Origin: Thermoproteus sp.
Lineage (GTDB): Archaea > Thermoproteota > Thermoprotei > Thermoproteales > Thermoproteaceae
Assembly (NCBI GenBank): GCA_038893495.1
Contig: JAWARJ010000001.1
Coordinates: forward strand, 1,291,824 to 1,355,823
Length of the DNA stretch: 64,000 bases
Direction of reading: 5' to 3'
Shown in pieces: positions 42,363 to 51,342 of this stretch. Below the pieces are notes generated by a model, which worked only from the letters and a program-made list of their open reading frames with translations, had not been told where the DNA came from and did no database searches. Each line of letters starts with the position of its first letter. Position 1 is the first letter of the stretch. A program made the translations under genes and the position numbers.

Positions 42363-45037
42363 CAGCTATAGAACTCCCGGACCGCTTTTAAAAGTAGCTC
42401 CGCGTCGCCCTCATATATGCCCTGGCCGAAAGTCTTAGAGCCCCCGCCTCTAAAGCCCAGTTTTTTGAGCTCGGCCACAAGCGGCCCTATGTCCACCTCC
42501 TTGCCGCTATACAGCGACAGCCTCTTGCCGGACTTAACGACCAGCACGAGCTTGGGGTTCCTGTTGGTCGCCAGCGCCGCGATGGATTTGGCAAGCTCCT
42601 CGTCTTCGAGCTCCAAATAGGCCAGGTCGGCCTTCGGCAAGCTCTCAGCCTGTAGGGACTTCGCCACGGCCTCGGCGTAGGAGGACAACAGCTTTTTGTA
42701 CCGCCTCTCCAGATCTGCGGCCTTCTCTAGGTACTTGGCCAGTTGCGCTGCTGCCTCCTCCTTGCCGGCCCCCAGCGCCTTGGCCACAGCCGCCAGGTCG
42801 GACTCCATCTTCTGTATGTACTCCACGGCGTATTTGCCCGTGGTGAAGACGAACCTAACGACGCCGTCGGCGATGCGCTCCACCCTTACGATCTTTATGG
42901 GTCCTATCTCGCCGGTGCTCGAAAGGTGGGTCCCGCCGCAGGCCTGTACGTCGTAGGGCTCCTCCTCGGGCCCTATCCTCAATATCCTAATTTCCCTGGC
43001 GGGGACGACTCCGCCTTGATATATTATGAAACCGAATTTGGCTTCGGCCTCGTTTCTCGGCATTATCAAGGCCCTCACGGGGAGGTTCGCCATGACCACC
43101 TGGTTGGCCAGCCTCTCTATCTCGGCTATCTCCTTCTCCGTGGGCAACTTATAGTGGGTCACATCGAGGCGGCTGAAGGGTATGTCCTTCTGGGCCCCCG
43201 CCTGCCATATATGTCTCCCCAAGACCCTCCTTATGCTCTGTATCAAGACGTGAGTCCCTGTGTGCATCCTCATGAGCGATATGCGCCTATCCCAATCTAT
43301 CTCGCCGTAGACCTCCTCGCCCTCGCGGGGCGCCGGCCCCTCTATCACGTGGACTATCACGTTGCCCAGTCTCTGCACGTCCACCACTTTCGCCTCGCCG
43401 CCGCTGTGTCTCAACACGCCTCTGTCGGCGGGTTGCCCTCCCCCTTCGGGGTAGAACACCGTCGCATCTAGCACCACGTATTTGCCGTCTATGACCCTCA
43501 AGACCTTGGCCTTCGCCGAGCGCCTATAGGGGTCCTCGTAGAAGAGCTCTCTAGTCCTGGGGAGGTCTACAACCTTGGACAGCTCTATGGGCAACTTGGC
43601 CTCCTCCTCGCCGCCCCTCCTGGCTTGATGCCTCGCCGCCAGCTTTGAGTAGAAGTCGTCGGGGACCTCCACGTCGGCTCCGAGCTTCCTGGCGGTTTCC
43701 CTAGCCACTTCGGGCGGGACGCCGAAGCTGTCGTAGAGCTCTATTAAGTCTTCAACCTTAAGCCTGCCCCCGGCCCTCTCAAGGGCCTTCTTGACTAGAG
43801 ACGGAGCCGACTTCAAGACCTCCCTGTATTTCTTCTCCTCCAAGTCTATGAGCTCCAGTATTATGTCGCGTGCCTCCCAGACCTCGGGGTAGTCGTCTTT
43901 TAGGTATTTGAGGTGGAGGTCGAAGAGCTCCACCAACGGCGCCTCGAGTCCGGCAAGCCAGAGGCCCCTCAAGACCCTCCGTATCAGCAACCTGGCCAGA
44001 TAGCCGGCGCCCGAGTTGGACGGCACAACGCCGTCGGCGATCATCCAGGAGACTGTCCTGCTGTGGTCGGCCAGGACGTAGAGCGCCTCTTGGGGCCTCA
44101 TGACCTCTCTGAACTCCTGCGGCGTGACGCCTATCCTCTTCGCCACCTCGTCGTAGGCCCTCTCGAGGCCTATGACCTCCGGGTCCATCTGGCCGAAGTA
44201 GACCGATGCCTTGCCCAATAGCTCCCGCGGGGGCTCGGGCACCCCCAACTTCTGCCTAGCCGCCGAGAGGAACTGGCCGAAAACCGCGTCGTAGATAGTG
44301 GGCGAGCCTTTGGCCATCCAATATATCCTCTCGAGGCCGTAGCCCGTGTCCACTATCTTGAGGGGCAACTCCACGTACTTGCCCTCCTTCACCTCGTAAT
44401 GCATAAACACCAACGTCGCCACTTCGAGCCCTCTGACCAACACCTCGAAGCACTCGCCGGCGTTGCCTCCGCCCTCCCAGAGGGACTCCTTAAAGGTTAC
44501 CTCCTCCGGCGGGATTCCCAGCTCTTTAGTGAAGAACTCATAGGCGTACTCCGTGGTTTCGCTTATCCAGTAGAGGTGCTTGTCGGGGTAGTTGAAGGCG
44601 TGGTGGGCCATCATCTCGAAGCCCGTCAGATGCCGGCCGCTCCTGCCTACTTTGTCCACGTCGGTGAGCCTTATGGAGGGCTGGGAGATCACTAGGGGGT
44701 TCGCCGGAGGCGGGACCGCGCCGCTGGTGACCCAAGGCTGGAAGTCGTATATCGACGCGCCTACTAGGTAGACGTCGTCGCGCCATCTGGCCACCACGGG
44801 GTATCTCTTTATGCGTGTGTGGCCATGCCTCTCGAAGAACTGGAGGAACTTCTCCCTCAAGTCCTTAATGCTCTCCACGGGGGCACGTATGGGCGAGTTG
44901 CCGATGAAGCCGTAGGGGACGCAGGGCTGGTCGCCGCAGTATATCTGGTCCTCCCTTTTGGTCCAGAAGTAGGACTTACAGGCGGGACATTGCTTCCTGT
45001 GAAAACGATCTCGCTCGAATATCTTAGCTGAAAGCAT
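42362..45037 (-). CDS. alaS: Alanyl-tRNA synthetase, archaeal type
   Basis: The 891-aa enzyme has the archaeal N-terminal zinc segment [19 protein letters not shown]. The class II core follows: [20 protein letters not shown] and, further on, [18 protein letters not shown]. The editing domain has [16 protein letters not shown] and the zinc motif [13 protein letters not shown]. The C-terminal coiled coil and C-Ala domain end with [25 protein letters not shown] box (minus strand GTTTTAAAG, about 45058-45066) fits the ATG at 45037. There is no sign of truncation. Confidence 0.97.
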   Translation of the reverse strand: MLSAKIFERDRFHRKQCPACKSYFWTKREDQIYCGDQPCVPYGFIGNSPIRAPVESIKDLREKFLQFFERHGHTRIKRYPVVARWRDDVYLVGASIYDFQPWVTSGAVPPPANPLVISQPSIRLTDVDKVGRSGRHLTGFEMMAHHAFNYPDKHLYWISETTEYAYEFFTKELGIPPEEVTFKESLWEGGGNAGECFEVLVRGLEVATLVFMHYEVKEGKYVELPLKIVDTGYGLERIYWMAKGSPTIYDAVFGQFLSAARQKLGVPEPPRELLGKASVYFGQMDPEVIGLERAYDEVAKRIGVTPQEFREVMRPQEALYVLADHSRTVSWMIADGVVPSNSGAGYLARLLIRRVLRGLWLAGLEAPLVELFDLHLKYLKDDYPEVWEARDIILELIDLEEKKYREVLKSAPSLVKKALERAGGRLKVEDLIELYDSFGVPPEVARETARKLGADVEVPDDFYSKLAARHQARRGGEEEAKLPIELSKVVDLPRTRELFYEDPYRRSAKAKVLRVIDGKYVVLDATVFYPEGGGQPADRGVLRHSGGEAKVVDVQRLGNVIVHVIEGPAPREGEEVYGEIDWDRRISLMRMHTGTHVLIQSIRRVLGRHIWQAGAQKDIPFSRLDVTHYKLPTEKEIAEIERLANQVVMANLPVRALIMPRNEAEAKFGFIIYQGGVVPAREIRILRIGPEEEPYDVQACGGTHLSSTGEIGPIKIVRVERIADGVVRFVFTTGKYAVEYIQKMESDLAAVAKALGAGKEEAAAQLAKYLEKAADLERRYKKLLSSYAEAVAKSLQAESLPKADLAYLELEDEELAKSIAALATNRNPKLVLVVKSGKRLSLYSGKEVDIGPLVAELKKLGFRGGGSKTFGQGIYEGDAELLLKAVREFYS

Positions 45038-45115
45038 CTAGCCCCATTGAATGGAGCTTTAAAACTTTGGCCGCCGGCCTCAAAACGTCAGCCCCGCTGA
45101 AGCCATATCATCTAT

Positions 45116-46066
45116 CTACTGAACCCCCTTCTCATCATATTTAATCGATACGCATTTCGTATTTATCTTTGGGCAGTCGCCCAAGACGTATAGCACCTCT
45201 GGCGACACCAACTCCAAAAACCTATATAGCGGCTCTTGGGGCTTTAGGAGGGGCCCCTTGACAACGGCCCCCGCGGCGTATTTATGCCCCCCGCCGCCTA
45301 AGGCGGTCGCAAGTTTAGTGCAGTCGTATTGGCTGTTCCTATCGGCGCCGCAGTAGAGCCTGTAGGTTCTCCTGTCGAGTCTCACGAATATATTCACGTA
45401 GACGGCCCCCTTCTTTTGGAGCGCTATGGCCAAAGACCTATAGGATATGGGGAGCTTGACGGGGCTGTACACCGCGAGCCTCTCGGCGGCCGGTATCAGT
45501 CCCGCCAGCTTGTCCACTAAGGCCGCCAATTGCTTCCCCCTCTCCACTAGCGCCGCCACCGCGGGGTCCTCCAGGGCCTTGAGGCCCCTCTCGGCCAACC
45601 TCTTGGCGATAAGCAACTTCTCGTCGTACTTTGCATACCTCACGGCTAGGTCCAACGCCCTGACCGCCTCGTCCCTAATGTCGGCCGTATCGGTCTGTCT
45701 GGCCGCCTCGGCTATTTCTTCGGCCACTGGGTCGCCCGAGAGGCCCAACGCCTTGAGGGCCAATACGGCCGAGGCCGGGGCGTCGGGGTCGTAGTACTCC
45801 CGGTGGGCGCAAGGCCTATTGGTCTCGTGGTGGTCAGCCCTCAGCTCGGCCTTGCCGGGACAGGGGAGGTCCGCCACAAAGTCCCACCGGAGCCACTTCA
45901 CCCACCTACCCCTCTGTACATCGGTCGGGTAGGCTAGGACCACAACGCCGTCTGGATGCCGCCTTAAGAACAAGGCCGCCGACGCTATGCCGTCTACATC
46001 GTTCGCGTCGGTGAGGGCTAAGGGCCTCCCAGCGATTTTGGCGTAAAGCGCGTCAAGAAGCCTCAC
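45116..46066 (-). CDS. DHH-family phosphoesterase (DHH-DHHA1)
   Basis: The protein has LALTDANDVDGIASAALFL (DHH motif I, with N-D-V-D), AELRADHHETNRPC (the DHH box) and the DHHA1 glycine loop LGGGGHKYAAGAV near residue 275. This layout suits a RecJ-like or nanoRNase-type exonuclease or a cyclic-dinucleotide phosphodiesterase. I chose GTG at 46066, giving 316 aa, because the TATA stretch at 46083-46093 is about 22 nt upstream. A GTG at 46096 is also in frame, but it lies within the promoter. Confidence 0.82.
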   Translation of the reverse strand: MRLLDALYAKIAGRPLALTDANDVDGIASAALFLRRHPDGVVVLAYPTDVQRGRWVKWLRWDFVADLPCPGKAELRADHHETNRPCAHREYYDPDAPASAVLALKALGLSGDPVAEEIAEAARQTDTADIRDEAVRALDLAVRYAKYDEKLLIAKRLAERGLKALEDPAVAALVERGKQLAALVDKLAGLIPAAERLAVYSPVKLPISYRSLAIALQKKGAVYVNIFVRLDRRTYRLYCGADRNSQYDCTKLATALGGGGHKYAAGAVVKGPLLKPQEPLYRFLELVSPEVLYVLGDCPKINTKCVSIKYDEKGVQ

Positions 46067-46082
46067 GGCCCATATGCGAAGG

Positions 46083-46093
46083 GCATATAAATA
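46083..46093. promoter_or_regulatory. Shared TATA element for two divergent genes
   Basis: GCATATAAATA is nearly symmetric. Its centre lies about 22 nt from the proposed GTG of the DHH gene (46066, minus) and about 24 nt from the TTG of the RNase H-fold gene (46112, plus). One element may therefore serve both leaderless genes, whose starts are only 46 nt apart. Confidence 0.5.
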
Positions 46094-46111
46094 CACTACA
46101 TCGAACTGACG

Positions 46112-46660
46112 TTGGAGCTGGGCTTTACGGGCCGGCGGCGTTGCTTCGAGGAGGTCAGGAGGTACGTATTCGCTCTACGCTACGGCTCCGGCGACGTGGT
46201 GCTAAAGGACTCCGCGATTAGAGACGGTGGCGACGGAATACCCATAGATTGTTCTGGCGATATACCGCTACAGCTCTTCTCGAAGCTCAGCGAGGCCCTC
46301 CCCGGCGCCGTCTTGGGGATAGACCTAGGCGCCGTCAAGAACGGGCTGGTCATGGTCTGGCGGGGCCGCCCGGTCCTCCACGTGGTGGTGCCGGGCGACG
46401 AGCTCAAAAGGATTTTGGAGTCCGTGAGGGGGATCTCGGAGGTCGCCATGGGCTCTTCGCCCTACGTGGATCCGAAGTACGCCCTGGAGGGCTTGAGGCC
46501 CTTGTGCGCCTCGGTGAGGCTGGTGGACGAGAGGAAGGCCGCTAGGAGCAGGTATTGGCTCAAGGCGAAGTACCCCCAGCTCCTAGAGGACGAAATAGAC
46601 GCCTTGAGTTTCACCTTGACGCCAGGTATCGCACTGGATATATGCCGCAAACCTTTATAA
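46112..46660 (+). CDS. RNase H-fold (YqgF/RuvC-like) protein
   Basis: The 182-aa protein has a variable N-terminal part, then VLGIDLGAVKNGLVMVWRGR (about 87-106), the first strand and catalytic Asp of the RNase H fold. VAMGSSPYVDPKYAL and a late acidic pair in LLEDEIDALSFTL (E and D) could complete the site. That pattern is similar to RuvC/YqgF-type resolvases. TTG at 46112 is the first usable start after the TATA element. I know of no defined function for this crenarchaeal group. Confidence 0.68.
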   Translation: MELGFTGRRRCFEEVRRYVFALRYGSGDVVLKDSAIRDGGDGIPIDCSGDIPLQLFSKLSEALPGAVLGIDLGAVKNGLVMVWRGRPVLHVVVPGDELKRILESVRGISEVAMGSSPYVDPKYALEGLRPLCASVRLVDERKAARSRYWLKAKYPQLLEDEIDALSFTLTPGIALDICRKPL

Positions 46661-46680
46661 CGCCTCTCTATAGGGGATAA

Positions 46681-46845
46681 GTGTACATTGTGAGGTGTAT
46701 CAGCTGCGGCTTCGAGCTCTATAGGGGCGTCGAGCCCAAGACCGTAGAGGCCGTGGCCAAGATGTGGGGAGGCTACTGCCCCAAATGTTATTCGCCCATC
46801 GAGCGCAAGCCCATTAAGATAGCTGTGAAGCTATTGGCTAGATAA
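46681..46845 (+). CDS. Small zinc-ribbon protein, 54 aa
   Basis: GTG at 46681 opens a 54-aa frame with CISCGF near residue 6 and CPKCYS near residue 33, a four-cysteine zinc ribbon. A basic tail ends KPIKIAVKLLAR. CTTTATAAC (46652-46660) lies about 25 nt before the GTG, which supports it as a leaderless gene. It sits between the RNase H-fold gene and the oligosaccharyltransferase gene. It may bind RNA or a protein partner; the family is not known to me. Confidence 0.75.
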   Translation: MYIVRCISCGFELYRGVEPKTVEAVAKMWGGYCPKCYSPIERKPIKIAVKLLAR

Positions 46846-46874
46846 CACATATATAGAGGGCCCATCTAGCCGTC

Positions 46875-49187
46875 ATGGCCGTCAAGAGGGACTGGCTGTG
46901 GACTGGCGTAGTGGCGAGCGCGTTGTTGGCGTCTTTCGCCATGGCTCTATACTTCAGGATGTATAGGGTCTACTACTGGGGCTGGTGGATAGACGAGTTC
47001 GACCCCTACGTGCGCTACTATCTGGCCCAATACACTCTCCAACATGGCATCTCTTGGTGGTTCAAGGGGGCCTATTTCTCCGACTTCTGGTACCCCTGGG
47101 GCGTCGACTGGGCTAGAGTCCTGATACCGGGCGTCTCTCTCTACGGCCTCTCGGTGTACTTCCTCCTGAGGCCCTTCGGCTTCGACCTATGGCACGCCGT
47201 CATCGTCGCGCCGGCCCTATACAACGCCTTGGCCGTATTCACCATGTACTACTTCGTCTCCCGGTTCTCGGACAAGAAGGCCGCTGTGCTGGCCGCTATG
47301 CTCTCCGCCTTTGCCCCCACCTTCCTCCAGAGGGGATTCGGCGGGTGGTTCGACGACGAGGCTCTAACCCTCTTCTTGGCCCCTCTGGGGCTCGGTCTCC
47401 TCGTGGAGGCCCTCAAGAAGAGGCCGGTTCTCTACGGCGTCTTGGGCACCGCGACTATAGGCTTTATAGCTTGGACTTGGGGAGCCCAGTTCTACATATG
47501 GAACTTGGTGGGGCTCTCCGCCATGGTCCTCATGGCCTACGCCGTCTTAAGGACCGCTCAGGGCATGTCGCCCGGCTTCTCCACGAGGAACTTAGCCATC
47601 TCCTACACTATCTTCTACTTCCTATTCGCCGCCTTCGAGTCGGCGGTGCTCAGATACGGCCCACATACCCTACTCACGATCTACAACTTCATACCCACCC
47701 TGGCGCTACTAATAGTGGACGGCTTCTACTTCCTGGAGGTCAGAGTCGGCCTTGCGAGGTCCTATAGGTTCCTCAGGAGGTTTGCCTGGGCCATTGCGGC
47801 GGTTGTCGTCGTCGTGGCTGCCGCCATACCGATACTGGCATATTTCCACGTTATCTCGGGCAAGTTCCTGGCGACAATACTCCCCTTCGGCAGGTCCGCA
47901 ATTGTGCAGAGCGTAGCCGAACACACGTACTCAACGTTCCAATTGGAGCTCGGCTCCTACGGCCCCGTGATACCTTTCATAATAGCTTCTCTGCCCTATC
48001 TGACGGGGCCCTACGCCCTGCCGCTATTGGCGTACTTGGTGACTGGTAGCTATACGGCGGTTACCGAGGTCCGCCTCTTGATATTAGTCGCGCCAGCCGC
48101 CGTGGCGGCCGCCGCAGTCGGCATGGCGCAGTTGTTTAAGATCAGAAGGTTCGGCTGGGCGGTCGCCCTCCTGGCCGTGGCGTCCATAGCGGCGTTTGTC
48201 TCCCTGGGGTGGGCCACCGCCACCTCGCCTCAACAGATCGTGGTCTCCGCGACCGCCGGGCCGTCGGTGCCCAGCTCTGACTGGCTCGACGCGTTGATGT
48301 GGATGGCCACTAGGCTTCCGCAGAACGCATCGGTGGCCGAGTGGTGGGACTACGGCTATTGGGTCTCGATATTGGGCCACAGGCCGAGCCTCGCCGACAA
48401 CTCCACTATAAACTCCACGCAGATAGGCACCATAGGCCTCGCCTTCATGTCGCCGGTGCAGATAGGAGCCCAGATATTGACTCAAGACCTCAAGACGAAC
48501 TACGTGGCGGCCTTCATGCCTTGGACAGCCCTATGTGCGTATTCCGGCTACAACCAATTCGGCCTTTGGAACAATCAAGTCGTCCAGCTCGGCAACTCCA
48601 CGTGGTTCACATTGCCCTTCTGCACGTTGGTGCCCGAGATACCTTCGGGCGGCGACTTCCTTAAGTCCTACTGGATGGCCCAAATAGCCAATCAGATATA
48701 CGGCTCCGGCGTCACGCAGTTCGGCCTCCCGGCCAGCTACGCCCAATACCTCGCGAATCCCTTCGGCTACTTCTTCACCGGCGCGACGCAGACAGGCCCC
48801 TACTTCGTGGTGGGCAACCAGTACCTAATAGTGCCGTTAAACCTCACCACGTTACTCTACACCATGCTCTTCAACATGGAGAGGGTATACTGGATGGGCG
48901 CCCTGCCCTATACCCCCACCTGGATATTCGCCGGCGTGCCCGCCGCGAACCTATTGACGGGCAACACGACCTACCTACCCTGGGACGTCTATTACACCTA
49001 CGCCAAGATATCGCCCCAGAACCAAGTGATACTAGGCTCCCTCTGTACCGTCTCCTCGACGGGCTTCTGCTACCCCATAGCGGGCCTAAACGCGACAGAC
49101 CTCCTGACTGTCTCGCCGCCGCCCTACTTGAAGCTCATTTACGTCTCTAAGCCCTACGGCTGGGTCGTTATCTATCAGATAAACTAA
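46875..49187 (+). CDS. aglB: Oligosaccharyltransferase STT3/AglB
   Basis: AglB moves a lipid-linked glycan to Asn in N-x-S/T sites on secreted proteins. The 770-aa protein has an N-terminal helix and the first external loop WWIDEFDPYVRYYLAQY with the conserved D-x-D-like acidic motif. About a dozen membrane helices follow to residue 470. The catalytic WWDYG motif is in AEWWDYGYWVSILGHRPSLA. The C-terminal soluble domain is rich in Asn, Tyr and Trp. The window's envelope proteins, which have many N-x-S/T sites, are likely substrates. Confidence 0.95.
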   Translation: MAVKRDWLWTGVVASALLASFAMALYFRMYRVYYWGWWIDEFDPYVRYYLAQYTLQHGISWWFKGAYFSDFWYPWGVDWARVLIPGVSLYGLSVYFLLRPFGFDLWHAVIVAPALYNALAVFTMYYFVSRFSDKKAAVLAAMLSAFAPTFLQRGFGGWFDDEALTLFLAPLGLGLLVEALKKRPVLYGVLGTATIGFIAWTWGAQFYIWNLVGLSAMVLMAYAVLRTAQGMSPGFSTRNLAISYTIFYFLFAAFESAVLRYGPHTLLTIYNFIPTLALLIVDGFYFLEVRVGLARSYRFLRRFAWAIAAVVVVVAAAIPILAYFHVISGKFLATILPFGRSAIVQSVAEHTYSTFQLELGSYGPVIPFIIASLPYLTGPYALPLLAYLVTGSYTAVTEVRLLILVAPAAVAAAAVGMAQLFKIRRFGWAVALLAVASIAAFVSLGWATATSPQQIVVSATAGPSVPSSDWLDALMWMATRLPQNASVAEWWDYGYWVSILGHRPSLADNSTINSTQIGTIGLAFMSPVQIGAQILTQDLKTNYVAAFMPWTALCAYSGYNQFGLWNNQVVQLGNSTWFTLPFCTLVPEIPSGGDFLKSYWMAQIANQIYGSGVTQFGLPASYAQYLANPFGYFFTGATQTGPYFVVGNQYLIVPLNLTTLLYTMLFNMERVYWMGALPYTPTWIFAGVPAANLLTGNTTYLPWDVYYTYAKISPQNQVILGSLCTVSSTGFCYPIAGLNATDLLTVSPPPYLKLIYVSKPYGWVVIYQIN

Positions 49188-49217
49188 GATTTAAAACGTC
49201 TCGCCTACAACGAGCTC

Positions 49218-50015
49218 ATGAGGCTCGCACGTAAGGATCTTCCCGACGTGGGCGAGTTCGTAATAGGGACTGTCAAAAAGATTGCAGACCACGGGGCCTA
49301 TATATATCTCGACGAGTACGACGTAGAGGCCTTCGCGCCGACTCAAGAGATAGTCCAGTCTTGGTTCCACGGGATTAGGGAGTACATAAAGGAGGGGCAG
49401 AAAGCCGTGTTTAGAGTCACCTCCGTCAACCCCAAGATGAGGGTCGTCGAGGTGTCTTTGAGGAGGGTGAGAGACCAGGACAAGGAGAAGAAATTACTCC
49501 AATGGCGCCGCGAGCTAAGGGCCTACAAGCTCTTGGAGCTCGCCGCCTCCAAGGCCGGCCTGCCGCAACAAGAGGCGTTGAGGCTGCTCTGGGCCTTCGA
49601 GGACGCATTTGGGGATCCCCTGAAGGCCTTCGAGGAGGTCGTCAAGACGGGGCCCGAGGTCTTAAAGCCGTTGAAGTTGCCTCAACGTCTCGAGGAGGCC
49701 GTGATAGAGATAGCGAGACAACACGTGGAGCTCCCCGAAGTGAAGATATCGGGGATAATAAAGGCGGTCAGTATAGACAGCGACGGCGTCGACAAGATAC
49801 GGGAGGTCCTGAAGGCGGTGGAGGACATCATCAAGAAGAAATACCCCAATATAAACATCAAGCTCTATGTGGTGGGGCCGCCCCGCTATAGGATAGATCT
49901 ATCCGGCAAGTTGCCGAGACAGTTGGAGTCGGCCTTCAACGATGCGGCCCAGGCGCTTCAAGAAGCCGCGAAGAAGCATCGCGTCATCGCCACAATACAG
50001 CGTATAGAACAATGA
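49218..50015 (+). CDS. Translation initiation factor aIF2 alpha subunit
   Basis: The alpha subunit helps aIF2-gamma bind initiator tRNA. The 265-aa protein has the S1 domain (PDVGEFVIGTVKKIADHGAY, then KPKMRVVEVSLRRV-like text NPKMRVVEVSLRRVRDQDKE). A helical domain follows, and then the alpha/beta C-terminal domain with IKLYVVGPPRYRIDLSG. A TATA element (GATTTAAAACG, 49188-49198) is about 25 nt before the ATG. It overlaps nop10 by 4 nt, a gene order conserved in many archaea. Confidence 0.95.
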   Translation: MRLARKDLPDVGEFVIGTVKKIADHGAYIYLDEYDVEAFAPTQEIVQSWFHGIREYIKEGQKAVFRVTSVNPKMRVVEVSLRRVRDQDKEKKLLQWRRELRAYKLLELAASKAGLPQQEALRLLWAFEDAFGDPLKAFEEVVKTGPEVLKPLKLPQRLEEAVIEIARQHVELPEVKISGIIKAVSIDSDGVDKIREVLKAVEDIIKKKYPNINIKLYVVGPPRYRIDLSGKLPRQLESAFNDAAQALQEAAKKHRVIATIQRIEQ

Positions 50016-50221
50016 AGTCGCTCTTGAGGCGTTGCGCCCGTTGCGGGGCCTATACCCTCAAGAAGGACGTATGTCCCAAATGCGGTGGCCCCCTGGAGGT
50101 GCCTCATCCGGCCAAATACAGCCCCGAAGATAGGTATCAGCTGTATAGGGTTAAGATGAAAGTCATGGCGGGCAGGTTGCCGGTAAAGGAGGAAACTAGA
50201 GCAAAAATTCTAGGGGCTTGA
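50012..50221 (+). CDS. nop10: Nop10, H/ACA RNP protein
   Basis: Nop10 is the small subunit of the pseudouridylation RNP with Cbf5 and Gar1. The 69-aa protein has the zinc ribbon RRCARCGAYTLKKDVCPKCG (four cysteines) and then the Cbf5-binding linker and helix PHPAKYSPEDRYQLYRVKMK. Length and motifs are standard. The start lies within the last codons of the aIF2-alpha gene. Confidence 0.95.
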   Translation: MKSLLRRCARCGAYTLKKDVCPKCGGPLEVPHPAKYSPEDRYQLYRVKMKVMAGRLPVKEETRAKILGA

Positions 50222-50227
50222 GCCCGC

Positions 50228-50677
50228 CTACAAGAGGACGCACTTCAAACCCTCCCCCCTCGCCGCCTCGCAGAGCGCCTCGTCGCCTGTATAAAAGACG
50301 GAGCTCCCCACATATTTCGCCGACGCTATTTGCAACGCATCTGCGGCGTATATGTGGTGCTTCTCGATATAGCTCCACGATGCCTTCAAGACGCTCGTAT
50401 TGGCGGGCACTAGGCGGCATATCTTAAGTCTGATCATCCGCCTCACCTCGCCGAGGAATAGCCTCTTGAGGCGGTAATAGAGCTCTTCTCTCCCTTGCCT
50501 CCTCGCCGCCTTGTCGAAGGCAGTCAGCACCTCGCCTATGTTGTAGATGCTGAAGGCTATAGCCGCATCTCCGTCGTAGGCCTTCCTAAAAAGGCTCGCG
50601 ACGACGTCGGATCCCCTCTCCTTTACATAACGCTTCACAAGCGCGCTACTGTCCAAGTAGCCTATTGGCACGTCCAT
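50228..50677 (-). CDS. vapC: PIN-domain toxin, VapC family
   Basis: VapC toxins are Mg-dependent RNases. The 149-aa protein has IGYLDSSALVKRYVKERGSD (first Asp), the Glu of SIYNIGEVLTAF, the Asp of YAADALQIASA and the last Asp of VFYTGDEALCEAA. All four acidic residues are present, so it is probably active. It overlaps the upstream antitoxin gene by 32 nt and faces nop10 with a 6-nt gap. Confidence 0.9.
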   Translation of the reverse strand: MDVPIGYLDSSALVKRYVKERGSDVVASLFRKAYDGDAAIAFSIYNIGEVLTAFDKAARRQGREELYYRLKRLFLGEVRRMIRLKICRLVPANTSVLKASWSYIEKHHIYAADALQIASAKYVGSSVFYTGDEALCEAARGEGLKCVLL

Positions 50678-50918
50678 CTCTCAACTCCCTAATGATGGGA
50701 GAGACATCCACGCCCAGATCTAGAGGCTCTATGTCGAGAGGGACCTCCTGTATGTTTTCGACCTCCTCAAGGGCCCTCAGCAGGCCCACGTCGAGTCCCT
50801 CTACTATCAGTCTCTCCAACAGCTCAGAGGTCTCTATTCCCATCGAGGCGGCGCTCTCCTTGAGTATACGCCACAACTCCTCATCTATATATATACTCGT
50901 CTTGACCTTTCTACCCAC
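50646..50918 (-). CDS. vapB: VapB-type antitoxin, ribbon-helix-helix DNA-binding
   Basis: The 90-aa antitoxin has an RHH start, VKTSIYIDEELWRILKESAA, with the beta-strand KTSIYI and two helices. A long acidic tail follows (ALEEVENIQEVPLDIEPLDL), which should bind VapC. I chose GTG at 50918 because the TATA core of the palindrome at 50924-50945 is about 24 nt upstream; the frame is open to 50984, but that extension crosses the promoter. Like other VapB proteins it probably represses its own operon. Confidence 0.82.
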   Translation of the reverse strand: MGRKVKTSIYIDEELWRILKESAASMGIETSELLERLIVEGLDVGLLRALEEVENIQEVPLDIEPLDLGVDVSPIIRELRDGRANRLLGQ

Positions 50919-51163
50919 GTAGGTATATACTCCAGAGAGTATATAAGTATACCGTGGGCTTAACGCCGATGGGCCGGCCCACATCTAAGAGAAAAGACGT
51001 GTTTTGGATGGCGTCTGCTAAAAAATCGCTCGTGTTGATGGTCTCTTTCTTATACGCGCCCCCAAGATACCAGCAAGCTCCATAGAGTTCTCGCAGCTCT
51101 TTCTCTGCATTTTGCACGTTCTCGCGCATCGGGGATTCCTTCACATATTTCGTCCAGCATCAT
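50911..51163 (-). pseudogene. Possible frameshifted remnant of a small helical (HEPN/PaREP1-like) gene
   Basis: On the minus strand a good promoter (GGTTTTTATAGCC, 51181-51193) is followed about 25 nt later by two ATGs at 51158-51163. That frame begins MMLDEICEGIPDARERAKC and stops after 37 codons. A second frame, shifted by one, continues with AEKELRELYGACWYLGGAYK and runs to 50911 (77 aa from a GTG at 51144). Together they look like one helical protein broken by a single indel near 51100. The piece LYGACWYLGGAY is reminiscent of HEPN or PaREP1-type helices, but I cannot name the family. Confidence 0.35.
50924..50945 (-). promoter_or_regulatory. vapBC promoter with a palindromic operator
   Basis: TATATACTC and GAGTATATA are perfect 9-nt inverted arms separated by CAGA. 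The right arm serves as the TATA box for the leaderless vapB start at 50918. An RHH dimer bound here would block transcription, the usual autoregulation of VapBC operons. Confidence 0.68.
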
Positions 51164-51342
51164 GTGACGCTTTGAGATATGGCTATAAAAACCTTTTGCT
51201 TAAGCAAATATTTATCTCTATGTAAATTCAAGACCCTATGAAATTGACATGAGATATGTTTATTATTTATTAAAAGAGCCCAAATATAAATATAATTAAG
51301 GTCTAAAAGAGTGTTTATATCTCCATTTTACTTTGATTATAC
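51164..51342. other. AT-rich non-coding gap with a 14-bp palindrome
   Basis: This stretch after nagA is much richer in A and T than its surroundings and has no credible gene. It contains TTTGCTTAAGCAAA (51195-51208), a perfect palindrome placed just upstream of the TATA box used by the remnant gene, so a former operator is likely. The T-rich tracts near 51300-51340 on the plus strand lie just after the nagA stop and may help end transcription in either direction. Confidence 0.5.

Noticed and set aside
45038-45115. A C/D-box small RNA on the minus strand upstream of alaS.
   Set aside because: A GATGATA and a CTGA-like sequence occur, but the spacing and the second box pair are not convincing.
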